From contig NW_003314263.1 of NCBI RefSeq assembly GCF_000143415.4, positions 1,118,165 to 1,182,164 of the forward strand: a DNA stretch of 64,000 nucleotides, read 5' to 3'. The stretch is from Selaginella moellendorffii. Lineage: Eukaryota; Streptophyta; Lycopodiopsida; Selaginellales; Selaginellaceae. The notes beneath the pieces are model-generated. The model made no database searches. It was given only the letters and a program-made list of their open reading frames with translations, and was not told the DNA's origin. The position numbers and the translations under genes were made by a program. Positions 54,514 through 64,000 of the stretch are shown here, piece by piece. How positions within the stretch are numbered: the first letter of the stretch is position 1; each line of letters opens with the position of its first letter.

Positions 54514-54639
54514 CCTGCCGTCAACGTAAGGCCTGTGTTGTTGCATGATCGAGGGGACTGACTGCTCTTAAGGCGCTCCAAGTGATCGTATCTTGCTTCT
54601 ATCGTCTAATCCGCGAAGTTGTCCTCGGCAAAGATATAT

Positions 54640-54945
54640 GAGATGGCAAGTGGATGTCCGCAGCATTGCCTCGGCATCTGCCTCTATTCGCCAGAAGAGC
54701 CTCCACTCGTGGTCATTCCTCGTTGCAGAAAATGCCCAGAGCGGGCATATTGCAGATGCTGCGTCAAAGATGGCCCTTCACAACTTTATAACTGTCATGA
54801 TCCTTGGCTACTGCCAAACTCTCAGCTTGTCCAGTCACGGGCTCTTTCTGATCATATGCCCAGTAAAGACAGCGTGTGGTTGAATGCCATAATCTCAGCC
54901 TATGCCCGGGCCGGGCATGTTTGCTACAAGCAGCGTGTGGAGCAC
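54640..54945 (+). pseudogene. PPR fragment derived from the PPR2 N-terminal region
   Basis: SIASASASIRQKSLHSWSFL, AENAQSGHIADAASKMALH, TVMILGYCQ and CWLNAIISAYARAGHV-type phrases match PPR2 residues about 75-165 in order, with small deletions and at least two frame changes. It ends at a junction with a UGT fragment near 54940. Confidence 0.75.
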
Positions 54946-55315
54946 TGAGATGGTAAAAGTCCGGGACGACACACGCGACTCTGGGGCCGTCTCGATCGAT
55001 CCGGGACAAGAGCTCCGCGAGTGGATCCTCCATTCGGAAGATGGCCTGGGAGAAGGCGGCCTGTGCGTCGAAGTTCTTCTCATCGAAGCCATTGGAAAGT
55101 CACACGTTCATAGAGATGAACTCGAAGCGAATGTCGTGGCCATTATTCACAGGATTGTCCTCGCTCTTCCAGGATTGCTGCAAGGTTTCGTGGATGCTAT
55201 CAGCGTTGATGACTCCGAGGAGCGCAAGCTTGCGGGCGAGATAGATGATTGGAACGACATGTCCCTGTGCTAGAAGTGGGATAAGAACAACGTGAAGTTT
55301 CGAGAGAGAGCCCAT
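54945..55315 (-). pseudogene. UDP-glycosyltransferase (UGT) N-terminal fragment 1
   Basis: The minus strand starts MGSLSKLHVVLIPLLAQGHVVPII...LARKLALLGV, the conserved N-terminal strand-loop-helix of plant family 1 UGTs (acceptor-binding domain), then SIHETLQQSW, and after a frameshift AAFSQAIFRMEDPLAELL and VACVVPDFYHLSAPHAA. It stops before the donor-binding PSPG motif. Non-functional, cut at a PPR fragment. Confidence 0.75.
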
Positions 55316-55617
55316 GGATGATGATTAGACCAAGAAACAAAAAAGAAACTTTTCAAAGAGGAAGTTTTGAGGGATCGTTTGAGTTACCAGCACTTATGGG
55401 CTGAATTGGGCATTGTTGTTTCTTTTACGTCTTGCCTTTCATTATTTCTGATTTGCAATAGGAACCATATAGTCCAGTATTGGAGTAATGTTTAGTGGTG
55501 AGAATTCTACGTTGTGGCTTGAACGAAAACTGACTACTCTGAATCAACAATTGAATTTATTACTAGAGCTATAAAGATTTTATTTGATTTAAGATAGATT
55601 TGAGTTTATAAACGGTT

Positions 55618-56334
55618 TTAATTCCCTTTAAAAACCTTTAAGGTTTTTAAAACCTTTAAGCTCAATTTAGGTAGTCTTTTAGCAAAATTCAATTTGCTTG
55701 GTTGCTTCGTTTGTTGAAGATTGTGTAGATCAAATTCCTCGCACTCTGAGTGATGAGTGGAAGTCCTGTCAAAAACTATCAGTTTGCATTGAGGCACTAG
55801 CGTTAACTTCCCCTCGATCTTTACATCAAAGTATCTGATGGTCAACTCTCGCGTTTTAGGGTTGGGCTTGTCCTGGTCAAAGTATCCCAGTGGAAACCAC
55901 CACTGGCAGGGATACTCTATGTTGCCCCACAACTGGAACTTGTAATACTGGAGATTGGATCGAATAATTGCTTTCGTGACAAGAGTGTCTTTGGAAAGTT
56001 GGCCAACTTTAAAAGGTTTTTGATAGTCCACCTTTCGAGGATTGATGTATTTCAACTCAAACTCCTCCACGGGCATTTGGGCATTGTCTTTGCCATAGAA
56101 ACTCACAATTGTAGACACCTCAAATCCAGAGAGAGGTTTGACAAGGATGAATCTCAGCTTGGTGAGCTTGAATCTTGCTTCTCGACCTGTTTTACCCAAA
56201 AACTTCCACTCTCCATCTTGGTCCTCTTTCCCAAATACTTCACACTCTAAATTGTTGGTGTTGGAAGACAATAAAATCTTCTCCACTTTCATTACCCTTG
56301 GGAGTTCTACAACTAATTCTTTGCTATGAGCCAT
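55618..56334 (-). CDS. Unrecognised 238-aa protein with two similar beta-rich halves
   Basis: Intact intronless frame with a clean ATG. I do not recognise the family. The two halves appear related: VEKILLSSNTNNLECEVFG...EWKFLGK...FKLTKLRFILVKPLSGFEVS (about 17-80) and VTKAIIRSNLQYYKFQLWG...WWFPLGYFD...TRELTIRYFDVKIEGKL (about 118-185). Alternating hydrophobic strands and Trp/Gly turns resemble galactose-binding or discoidin-type beta sandwiches; that is inference. The C-terminus is basic (KLNFAKRLPKLSLKVLKTLKVFK). A broken copy of the 3' half lies at 57720-57930, beside another UGT fragment. Surroundings are AT-rich; the gene's own codons are also AT-leaning, unlike the GC-rich neighbours. 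Confidence 0.5.
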   Translation of the reverse strand: MAHSKELVVELPRVMKVEKILLSSNTNNLECEVFGKEDQDGEWKFLGKTGREARFKLTKLRFILVKPLSGFEVSTIVSFYGKDNAQMPVEEFELKYINPRKVDYQKPFKVGQLSKDTLVTKAIIRSNLQYYKFQLWGNIEYPCQWWFPLGYFDQDKPNPKTRELTIRYFDVKIEGKLTLVPQCKLIVFDRTSTHHSECEEFDLHNLQQTKQPSKLNFAKRLPKLSLKVLKTLKVFKGN

Positions 56335-56827
56335 GAGAATCCTATCAAACCCTAATTCTTGGAACTCTTATATAGAAGTTCCACAAAAGGTAGCTGCTTT
56401 GTGAGAGGTTCCAAAAAAGACGTCAATCTTTCTTTTTAATCCAAAATATAAAAAATTAACTCTTTTTGCAATTTAAACCCTTTATATTGATCCTTTGAGA
56501 ATATTCTTGTTTAATTGGGAAAAAATACCAAAACACAGTATTAACTCTGGCACCATCTTGAGAGTTTGTAAATATGCTTGCATGAAATGAAAGTCCAGAA
56601 CTGAAGACAGTAAAATGAAAGTTAGACAACTTACTTGGCAAAGCTCTTGAAATGCTTGCCTCTGCCGAAAATAGTCACTCATGCAAAACTAGAGTGTGAG
56701 ATGATTTAAAGACTGTAACTATCATCTGGCATCTATGAAGTTACCCTTTTTGGCATAATATTGTATTTAATATCAAAGAGAAGCTTTGGTTTATGCAAAT
56801 GCCCGTTCTGGGCATATGCTGTGAGCA

Positions 56828-57670
56828 TCACATACAGCAAACGAGATTCTTAGGCAAGGCGCGATCGAAAACCATCTTAGCGGAATCCACGTCGCCCTCT
56901 TGGCCATAGGTGACGATCATGATCGTTGCCGCGACAGCGTTTTTTAGCAGCATCCCCGCGAAGAAATCAATTGCCCGAGCGAGATCCCCATTCAGGAACA
57001 TGATCGTCCAGGAGAAAAGATTGGGCGATTGCGTAGTCGTTACATCTCGTGACTCCCCGACTTTCTGGAAGTCTCTGTCATGCATGAAAAGTGGAATGTC
57101 TTGCGATCTTAGCTGCATTCCAGGGATGTAAGAAATCAGCTTGTCAACTCCCTCTGGCAACCACAAGCTTGAGAACTTCCATGTTTTCTTAGCACACACT
57201 TCTAGATCGGTCGAAGCTTTACCTTTGACAGGAACCTCTCCCATCTCCAGGAGCTTTGGAACGTGGAATTCGATGGCAGCCCAAGCAGCATTTCCCGGCC
57301 AAAAGCCCAATCCTGCCTTCTTTGCAGCGTGTGGAGCACTGAGATGGTAAAAGTCGAGACGACACAGCCGTCTCGATCGATCCGGGACAAGAGCTCCGCG
57401 AGTGGATCCTCCATTCGGAAGATGGCCTGAGAAAAGGCGGCCTGCGCGTCGAAGTTCTTCTCATGGAAGCCATTGGGAACTCGCAAGTCCATAGAGATGG
57501 ACTCGAGGCCCATTATTCACAGGATTGTCCTCGGCTCTTCCAGGATTGTTGCAAAGTTTCGTGGTCACAGTGACTCCGAGGAGCGCGACCTTGCGGGCGA
57601 GATAGATGATTAGAACTTCCCTGTGCTGGAAGTGGGATTGAAGTGTCGAGAGAGAGCCCATGAACAAAGA
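56828..57670 (-). pseudogene. UGT fragment 2 fused to a PPR piece (chimera)
   Basis: From 57670 the minus strand reads a damaged UGT start (LIIYLARKVALLGV), FDAQAAFSQAIFRMEDPLAE, AWAAIEFHVPKLLEMGEVPV, then KLISYIPGMQLRSQDIPLFM, a typical UGT mid-region (family text: SYIPGMELRSQDIP). At about 57030 it passes without a frame break into PPR sequence: PNLFSWTIMFLNGDLARAID, NAVAATIMIVTYGQEGDVDS and AKMVFDRALPKN. The open frame 56828-57310 (160 codons) covers the chimeric junction. The UGT 5' part is frameshifted, so the whole is most likely a pseudogene. Confidence 0.65.
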
Positions 57671-57714
57671 AGAAACTTTTCAAAAAGGAAGTTTTGATGG
57701 ATCGTTTGAGATAC

Positions 57715-57930
57715 CAGCAAGATTTATTTAATTTAAGATAGATTTGAGTTTATAAATGTTTTTAATTCCTTATGAGAACATTTAAGGCTTTTAAAACCTT
57801 TAACCTCAAATGGGGTAGTTTTTTTAGCAAAATCCCATTTGTTTGGTTGTTTATCAAATTCCTTGGAAAGTCTTGTTAAAAATTATCAGCTTGCATTGAG
57901 GCCCTAGTGTTAACTTTCCCTTGTTCTTCA
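57715..57930 (-). pseudogene. 3' fragment of the 55618-56334 gene
   Basis: 'tttaagatagatttgagtttataaa', 'aaccttta' and 'ttatcagcttgcattgaggccctagtgttaactttccc' match 55585-55820 with small indels. Together with the adjacent UGT fragment this shows that a segment covering about 54.9-55.8 kb was duplicated to 57.3-57.9 kb. Confidence 0.65.
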
Positions 57931-58159
57931 TGCATTCTTTGATAGAATATTCTCAAGGAGTTTAAAAAGGATCAATATAAAAGCCTTATGAAGAGTTAGT
58001 TTAAAGATTTTGGATTTGTAAAAACGATTAAAGTTTTTTTTGGGATTTGTGAATTATTCACAATACAGGGTTATGAATTTAAAGAGACTCTGACTAAGTT
58101 ATCACTCATTTTAAGTTATGATATAGTATTAAATTCACCCTAGATGCAACAACACTACC

Positions 58160-58620
58160 TAAATTGGATTGCAATGGAAATAAAAGTAAAATAATCTTTG
58201 ACATGAATAATATTGTATACTGTCTCACTAATTTATCTTGGTCAAGAAGGTTAGGAAGGATCAATCAGCATATATGTAATACCCTTTATGATGTAAGGAG
58301 AATTGATGACTACAAAATCATAGATAATGGTTATCAAACATCAGGCATATCACTTGATCTAGTAAATAAACTTAAGCTCCCTACAGCTCACAATCACAAG
58401 TGTAATGAGTCCAAATGCAAATGATCAGCTGAAAGAAGGGTATAGAATTGAAAATTTATATAAGTTTTGGAAAGTTTTTAGTTCTTAGGGAAGATTGGCT
58501 TCATAAGAATGTGGCAATTATTAACTTTAGGAATCACATTGTTACGTTTAAGTGTAGTGAATTAAGTTGGTGGCACAGATTTCAATATCCACATGGTATA
58601 TAGGAATCTCCATTATAAAT
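58160..58620 (+). pseudogene. Retroelement aspartic protease (retropepsin) remnant
   Basis: The plus strand near 58320-58400 reads IDNGYQTSGISLDLVNKLKL, which matches the D-(S/T)-G active-site region of LTR-retrotransposon proteases (with DNG), and after a frameshift LREDWLHKNVAIINF and HIVTFKCSE, matching the LGRDWL-hydrophobic C-terminal strand of the same fold. Stops and frame changes show decay. The surroundings are AT-rich. A Ty3/gypsy origin is the better guess. Confidence 0.5.
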
Positions 58621-58649
58621 AAATAATAAAAACAGAATAATATTTATCA

Positions 58650-59120
58650 CGATGGAACACTAACACTCCTTTCAACTTCAACAGAGTGGATCTTACAGGC
58701 ACTCACAAAGCATCCGCAGTTGGAAACAAATAGCATTATACTTATGATCTCCTCAGCATCATCCAAGTGTGTATATCCACTTACAGGACGAGCGCCCTCT
58801 TGTATTCACCTGCCTGTAGCCAAAGGCAATGAAATTTTCGTCAAACTCGTGGGTGTGCTTATGTGCTCTATCAGGAGACATGCTCTTCACTTTCACCATT
58901 TTGACCACTCGAGTGTCCAAGCGACTGGAATGGCTTCACGGTACGAAGTTTCGATTTAATCCCGTTTAAACAGAATAATATTTAGCACGATGGAATTGCG
59001 AGCAACACTAACCCTCCTTTCAACTTCAACAGTGTGGATCTTGCAGGCACTCACGAAGCATCCCCAGTTGGAAACAAATAGCATTATACTTATGATCTCC
59101 TCGGCATCATCCAAGAGCCC
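58650..59120 (-). pseudogene. Duplicated PPR E-motif fragment (two copies)
   Basis: Two copies (58650-58770 and 58985-59118) share 'ctttcaacttcaacag-gtggatctt-caggcactcac-aagcatcc'. The minus strand reads LDDAEEIISIMLFVSNWGCF, VSACKIHTVEVERR, which is the end of a PPR array going into the E motif (family text: AEELIxxMPxxPNxxxWxALLSACKIHG). No complete gene around them. Confidence 0.5.
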
Positions 59121-59374
59121 ACAAAAACACCTATCAAGCAGCATAGTGATCTCACTTGGGACTTAGATCATAGTCAGAAACCATTGGAGCCAAAGCGTCT
59201 CTAGCAGGGATTACCAGCCCAAGGTGGCAGCAAGCTATCAAAAGGCCCATGAAACTCTTGAGATTCAAGACTTTAAAGAGCTGAATGGACACAGTAGATT
59301 CTGGGCAAACGATACAATAAGAATGGTCCTACTCATGATGTTTGGCTGTAAACAGCATCTAAACAATGCCCAAG

Positions 59375-59600
59375 CATCGTCCAAGTGTCCATTTTGCCCG
59401 TACGCTCCGATCATGCAGAACTTCTACAGTGTCAAACAAGCACTTTGCTTCGCATACATGCCCTCGTTCGGCATATGCAGTGATATAGAATCTCGTAGAA
59501 CTCTTTGATGTCAGCATACTGAAAATTTGACGAGATGCCGGACAAAGATGTGGTATCCTGGAATGTCGCAGTAGCGGTATATGTGCTGTCCGGGCGCCAA
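59375..59600 (-). pseudogene. Short PPR fragment
   Basis: The minus strand reads FYITAYAERGHVCEAKCLFD and, in another frame, pieces like 'VSWNVAVAVYVLSG' near 59530-59595 ('gacgagatgccggacaaagatgtggtatcctggaatgtcgcagtagcggtatatgtgctgtccgg' on the plus strand). Both orientations carry PPR-like text, so two pieces may be joined head to head. Confidence 0.4.
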
Positions 59601-59862
59601 GCTTTTGTTTGAGAGAATGGCTTGCGCTTGAAACACCATGACGGGTGAGATTTCCCTGATATTGTGAAGACCGAGGCATGGGTCAGGCTTCCCAGGTAAG
59701 CTTCCCTCAGGATCTTGTGGATAACTATCATAAGTTTAATTCCCAAACTATTGAAAATGCTAAGAAAATGAGTAATGCTATATGGATTCGCTAGTTTCTA
59801 CGAGGTAATCTGCATCCTCATGTAAAAAGAATAAGTAATACATGTCAAGCTCAAGCTCCGAA

Positions 59863-62585
59863 TCATCTCCGTACGAATGCCGGTGGCAGCCTCCTCTCAA
59901 GCGCTCTAATCAGTGCTCTTTTGCTCCACTTCGCCACCTCCTCCTCCCCTTCCAGACCGCCACCGCCACCGCCACCACTCACCGCCACCTTGAGCCGACT
60001 CACAGCCTCCACAAGCTGCCCCCGCAGTCTCTGCGACAGCAACACCCCGGCGCTCGACACACACTCCTTGTAGAGCGGCAAATACGCCACCGTCGCCTGG
60101 AGCTGGAGCGGCAAGTCCTGGAGGCTGAGCGGCGACGACCCACGCTTGAGCGCGCGCATAAAGTTAACGTGGTGCCGGGCCCCGATTTGCCGCCCCGCGG
60201 CAAATGCTGCAAGCGACCACTCCTCGGCCAGGAAATCCCGCAGCTCGAGCGTCACCCCCTCCTCCTCGGCGGCGGTGGCGATGGCGTCGGCCACGCGGTA
60301 CGTCTCGTCGGGATTTCCCAGGAAATCGGCGTGGAGGAGAAACGCGATGCCCTTGAGCGATCCCGCGCTGCGTTCTCCGGCGGCCTTGAGGATCTCCCCG
60401 CTCAGAGTGTCGAGGACGTGGGCTGGGACGTGGTCGAGGAGGTATGCCGCGGCGTCGATCCGGCTGCTGGAGGCGGCGGCCGTGAGAGCGAGGCAGAGCT
60501 CCATGTCTTTGCAGCCGCGGGTGACGAACCATTCTACCACCTCGAGGGATCCTCGCTCCGCGGCTCGCATCAAGGGGCCGAGGAAGGAGGTGGCGCTGCC
60601 TTCGTGGACGAGGCACTCCATGGTTCCGAGCTTGCAGTAGTGCGAGGCGAATCCCAGGGCCAAGTCCACGTCCAGCTCCACGCTATTTCGCTGGGCTATC
60701 TGTGGAAGAACAAGGAAGAAAACCATTGTTTGTCACTTGATCTCCACAAACAAGAGCTAAACAACACACACACACAGATGATCGAATCACGAAGAAAAGA
60801 GAGGAGAGCTAAGAACAAGATGATCGATCGAATACGAAGAGAAGAGAGAGAGGAGCTAAAGAACAAGATGATCGATCGATGAGAGAGAGAGAGAGAAGAA
60901 GAAGAGCTAGAGAACAAGATGATCGATCGATGAGAGAGAGAGAGAGAGAAGAAGAAGAGCTAGAGAACAAGATGAATCACAGAGAGAGAGAGAGAGAGAG
61001 AGGAGCTTGACGATCGATCAGAGGAGAGAGAAGAGCTAAAGAACAAGATGATCGATCGATCAGAGAGAGAGAGAGAAGAAGAAGAGCTAAAGAACAAGAT
61101 GAATCACACAGAGAGAGAAGAGCTAGGATGACGATCGATCACGAAGAGGAGAGAGAAGAGCTAAAGAACAAGATAATCGATCAGAGAGAGCTAGAGAGAG
61201 AATGGTTTACCTGGAGGAGGATTCTCACGAGCTCCGTGCTCCCAAACCGGGCAGCCTCGAGGAAACACTGGTTGACGTTATCGGCGCCACCCTCGAGCAG
61301 CAGCCCCAGCAGTCCTTGCATGGCGCTGGCGGCGATGCCGGTGGCCCAGCCCGGATCGATGGCGCTGGAGAAGAGCGTCAGTGGGAAGCACGCCGCGTCG
61401 AACGCCTCGGTGTAGTCCTTGCCGCTCAGGTTGCCACCCGCGAGGCCCAGGAAGTGCTTGAACGCCATGAGCTGGAGCCGCGACTCGTGCATCGAGTTCT
61501 GGATGATCTTGTTGTACTCGTCACCCTGCGTGGCTTTGCCCCGCGAGTGCGAGCCGATGCATCGCAGCGCCCACTCGGTGAATCTCTGGACCTTGGCCGC
61601 CGCCTCGGCCTTGAGTTCTTCGTCACCATTACACTCCTGGAGCCGGTCTCGCAATCTACGCACGAAACGAACGTTAAATCACAGGCTAAATGCTCTCGGG
61701 AAGAAGAAACTATCGAGACGAACAAGAAGAAGAAAGGAAACTATCGAAAACTATCGAGAAGAAGAACACCACCTTGGAGAAGCTCTCGGGAAAAGAAACT
61801 ATCGAAAAACTATCAGAAGCTCTCGGGAAGAGGAAACTATCGAAAACTATCGAGAAGAACACCACCTTGGAGAAGAGCACGAAAGCTTACCTTTGTGCCA
61901 TGACTGTTACCGTGTCGGCCAAGCTCATCGTCCGGCTCCTACACGCCGAGACGCACGAGGCCAGGAACGACGTTCTCAAAGTTGCCCGAGTGTAGTCATT
62001 CGCGCCGGCCCGGATGATCTTCTCGATCAGCCGAGTAGCCCCCGAGAGCTCCTCCTGCGTGCTTAGAAACCACACCGAGTCGAGCGCGATGCAAAGCCCA
62101 TCGTTGAGCCGCTGCGTGTCGGCGCGCTGGATGTAACTCTCGGCCAGATCCCAGCTGTGAGCGCTCACCGCCTGCTGGAAGCTCCGGCCGAGCTCCACTC
62201 GCTCGCGCTTGTGGACTCTCCGTCCTCTATCCTGTTCTTCCACAGCCTCTTCTTCTACTTGTTCGTCCTCGTCCTGGTAGAGCTGCGCGCTACACCGGCT
62301 GCAAGTCCCTCGATCCTGTCCAGAGCTGCTGCTAGCACTAGAGATCTTCCGCTTCTCGGGGCTTCTCACGAGAGGAAGAACGTCTCCCGCATTCTCTCCT
62401 TGCGGGTTTCCTCCGCCATGAAAGACGTGGGAGTGAGAAGCTTGGTGGTGGTGATAGACTTGATGGTGGTGGTGGTGGTGATCGTGGCCAAGTTGGTCGC
62501 TGGAACCCGGCTCCAAATCCATGGAGACCACCTCCACCGATTCCAATTCCTCCTGGCTACACCCATCCGAGCCTGCCCTCTTCAT
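59863..62585 (-). CDS. Ankyrin-repeat protein, SKIP35-like
   Basis: Three exons (62585-61891, 61655-61211, 60699-59863) encode 658 aa. The N-terminus is disordered with a His-rich stretch (about 35-60), then CSRCSAQLYQDEDE near residue 110. From about 150 the protein is helical: a conserved region (LAESYIQRADTQRLNDGLCI, LDSVWFLSTQEELSGATRLI), then ankyrin-like units (LLLEGGADNVNQCFLEAARF, LMRAAERGSLEVVEWFVTRG, LTAAASSSRIDAAAYLLDHV). Layout and sequence recall plant SKIP35, an SKP1-interacting ankyrin protein; this assignment is from memory. Expected role: substrate-related partner of SCF ubiquitin ligases. The ATG at 62583-62585 is the only start in frame. Both introns are repeat-rich. The long plus-strand frame at 59842-60882 is a shadow. 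Confidence 0.7.
60780..61200. repeat. Purine-rich minisatellite in the second intron of the SKIP35-like gene
   Basis: Units of about 60 bp, 'gatgatcgatcgatgagagagagagagaagaagaagagcta(a/g)agaacaa', repeat about six times with variation in the GA run. On the coding strand this gives a long pyrimidine tract before the acceptor. Confidence 0.75.
61690..61890. repeat. Tandem repeats in the first intron of the SKIP35-like gene
   Basis: 'gaaactatcga(g)aa...' units recur, and 'actatcgagaagaa(gaa)caccaccttggagaag' appears twice (about 61748-61785 and 61843-61878) with 'agctctcggga' between. The repeat family is distinct from that of the other intron but both are purine-rich on the plus strand. Confidence 0.65.
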
Positions 62586-62599
62586 CTCCAAGGATGGAG

Positions 62600-63160
62600 T
62601 CTTTCACCTTCCACTCTCTGGAAAACTGATACCCTAGCTACTCCTCGATTCGTCCTGTCTACAAACTCACATAGTTCCAGCCGAGTGTGATCTTCGCGAA
62701 TTTCATGACCCCGAGCTCTGGATTTGGAGACAAAAAAGAGAGTGCTCATCAGGAACCAAGAGAAAGTATTTAAGAGAAAAAGAAGGAATGGAAATCGAAG
62801 AACACTACCTTTGTAGATAGATCGCTCCTCCAGCCCTCCAGGGAGAGAGTGAGAATGGAGCCCTTTTGCTCGATGGAGAGAGATACGCGACTGTAGCGCG
62901 AGCGCTACCTAGGCATTTTGGATTTTCTCAGTTATGGGGATTGAGCTACTTGGACAGCCATACCGTACCGGTACGGCGGGCATAGAATATGTGGGATATA
63001 TGCCCAGAATGGGCATATGCGCCACCTTTTGGGAGGCTCGCAACTATGGTGTTTTATTACTTCCTGGAACGAGCAAGAGAGCGGGCCTGTGAAAACGAAA
63101 GGCTTTTTGATTTCACTTATCTCTTTCGATTTGTACTGCTATCGAGCGAGTCGCTGGATC
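62600..63160. other. Promoter and 5' UTR interval of the SKIP35-like gene; PPR-derived tag
   Basis: Non-coding apart from a short PPR-like tag at about 62985-63025, 'atatgcccagaatgggcatatgc', which has the 'AYAQNGH' coding text in both directions and so forms a near-palindrome. The same near-palindromic phrase occurs at PPR fragment edges elsewhere (for example near 56800-56820). Confidence 0.35.
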
Positions 63161-63161
63161 A

Positions 63162-64000
63162 TCACTTTGGCCGGCGACGATCCGGATAGAAGATGTCGTC
63201 CAGGCCCGTCTTGATGGATCCGGCCACTCTTGACAAGTTGTGCCCAACGGCTGTTGCTATCAATCCCGCGGTTCGGAAAAACCTGCGAGGAAAAAGAGAA
63301 GTTTTGCCGATCGAAACGAGAAGAGCAAAGATCCAGTGCTAACCTCGTCGCAAATTCATCGCTCCGAGTTGGTCCAGCAATTTGAGGACGGTGGCTGGGA
63401 GGAGGAGGGGGAGGAGTCTGTGGTACTGCTACACGAGGACCTGTGACAACAACAGAAGAAAAACGCAAGAATCAGTCTCTCAGCACGAAACGTTTCTCCT
63501 TTCCTGACCTTCTTCGTGAGCATCGGCTTGGTCCGAAAGTTGGCCTGGCATTTGTCCAGGAACTGTTTGATGAGCATGCTGTGGAGCTTTTCTGGGATCC
63601 AAGAGTTGCATCTATGGCACAAGAACTCGCGAGGAAGAGAAACAAGAACAAAGCGAAACAAAACTCACCTCAATTCCCAGGCAAGCAGGCAATTCAACCC
63701 GTCTATCCTGGCCAGCTCCAGAAGGAGTGCTTTGCTTGTACACGGAGTATCCAAGGCACGCGTACTTAAACTCGAAGAGTCTCTTCTCATCGTTGAGCGC
63801 TTCTAAGTGAGGATTATTTCCCTTGTAAGCTGGGAGAACAAAACAAGGAGGAAGAAAAACACAGGAGGAGATAAGTCGCTAGAAATAAGCTCTCACTCAC
63901 CTTGCTTCTCGGAGCGCGACAACCCCACACAGAGTGGATTCCGGCCATTCTCCTTGCGATAGCTCGAGTGATACAAGCATCCAGTGCAGCTTTTCCCGCT
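63162..64000 (-). CDS. DUF8204-like plant protein, 3' part (runs off the right edge)
   Basis: Five exons on the minus strand: 64000(partial)-63901, 63830-63669, 63611-63509, 63440-63344 and 63282-63162. The visible N-terminal part reads CTGCLYHSSYRKENGRNPLC and VGLSRSEKQ, then FEFKYACLGYSVYKQSTPSG and VELPACLGIE; the middle is Pro- and His-rich (RVAVPQTPPPPPPSHRPQ); the end is FFRTAGLIATAVGHNLSRVA and DDIFYPDRRRPK. This matches my memory of a plant family (DUF8204) with a Cys-containing N-terminal domain and a basic C-terminal end. Function unknown. Acceptor choice at 63611 (CCATAG|ATGCAA) was decided by frame: the next AG upstream leads to a stop. The 5' end is outside the window. Confidence 0.65.

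Noticed and set aside
54172-54581. Minus-strand frames with a poly-Trp or poly-Val run
   Set aside because: Created by the (CCA)n microsatellite; the plus strand carries PPR-like text instead.
59842-60882. 346-codon plus-strand frame opposite the SKIP35-like gene
   Set aside because: Shadow of the GC-rich ankyrin exon; it continues into intron minisatellite sequence and has no recognisable domain.
1-64000. CRISPR array, riboswitch, rRNA or replication origin
   Set aside because: None seen. The tandem repeats present are intron minisatellites or coding repeats without regular spacers, and the window is eukaryotic.

Overview
The window reads as nuclear DNA of a land plant. The evidence is short GT-AG introns (mostly 50-100 nt), long intronless pentatricopeptide-repeat (PPR) genes, a CAMTA transcription factor, a BOR-type borate exporter and a GH28 polygalacturonase. 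The very compact introns and gene spacing, together with several PPR genes, fit a lycophyte such as Selaginella; that taxonomic call is inference. Gene islands of balanced base composition alternate with strongly AT-rich blocks (about 1-3250, 21900-23050, 31790-33450, 51010-52370, 55330-55600 and 57700-59860) that carry no host gene I can support, only small repeat elements and retroelement remains.

Left island (3.3-15 kb): the 3' end of a decayed Copia retrotransposon, then a RING coiled-coil protein, a RINGv membrane protein, two tandem copies of a small cytochrome bc1 subunit (QCR10-like), the splicing factor PRP38, a GH28 polygalacturonase and a full CAMTA gene. This is ordinary, tightly packed housekeeping and regulatory sequence. 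Exon chains were built by hand and keep frame throughout.

Middle (15-43.3 kb): an accessory zone built from repeated duplication. It is dominated by a gene family I do not recognise (called family X here): two complete six-exon copies on the minus strand (18801-21170 and 23820-26281, both 688 aa), one N-terminally shortened but open copy on the plus strand (37798-39708), and at least eight partial copies. Two paralogous blocks (about 26.6-31.1 kb and 34.1-37.4 kb) each carry, in the same order, pieces of family X and CAMTA, a divergent promoter, a one-exon coiled-coil gene, pieces of family X, and an intron-containing piece of a borate-exporter gene. The intact borate exporter (40602-43288, minus) closes the zone.

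Right part (43.3-64 kb): three intronless PPR genes, two of which meet tail to tail with overlapping stop codons; PPR and UDP-glycosyltransferase (UGT) fragments, including one in-frame UGT-PPR chimera; an unrecognised 238-aa protein with two similar halves; a retroelement protease remnant; an ankyrin gene resembling SKIP35; and the 3' part of a DUF8204-like gene that runs off the right edge.

The intact genes do not form a single pathway. What unites the window is how it was built: DNA-level copying and rejoining of exons with their introns, which has produced fragments, chimeras and possibly new genes (family X, the coiled-coil pair, X3). All functional calls rest on reading the sequence and on remembered family features; no database search was run.
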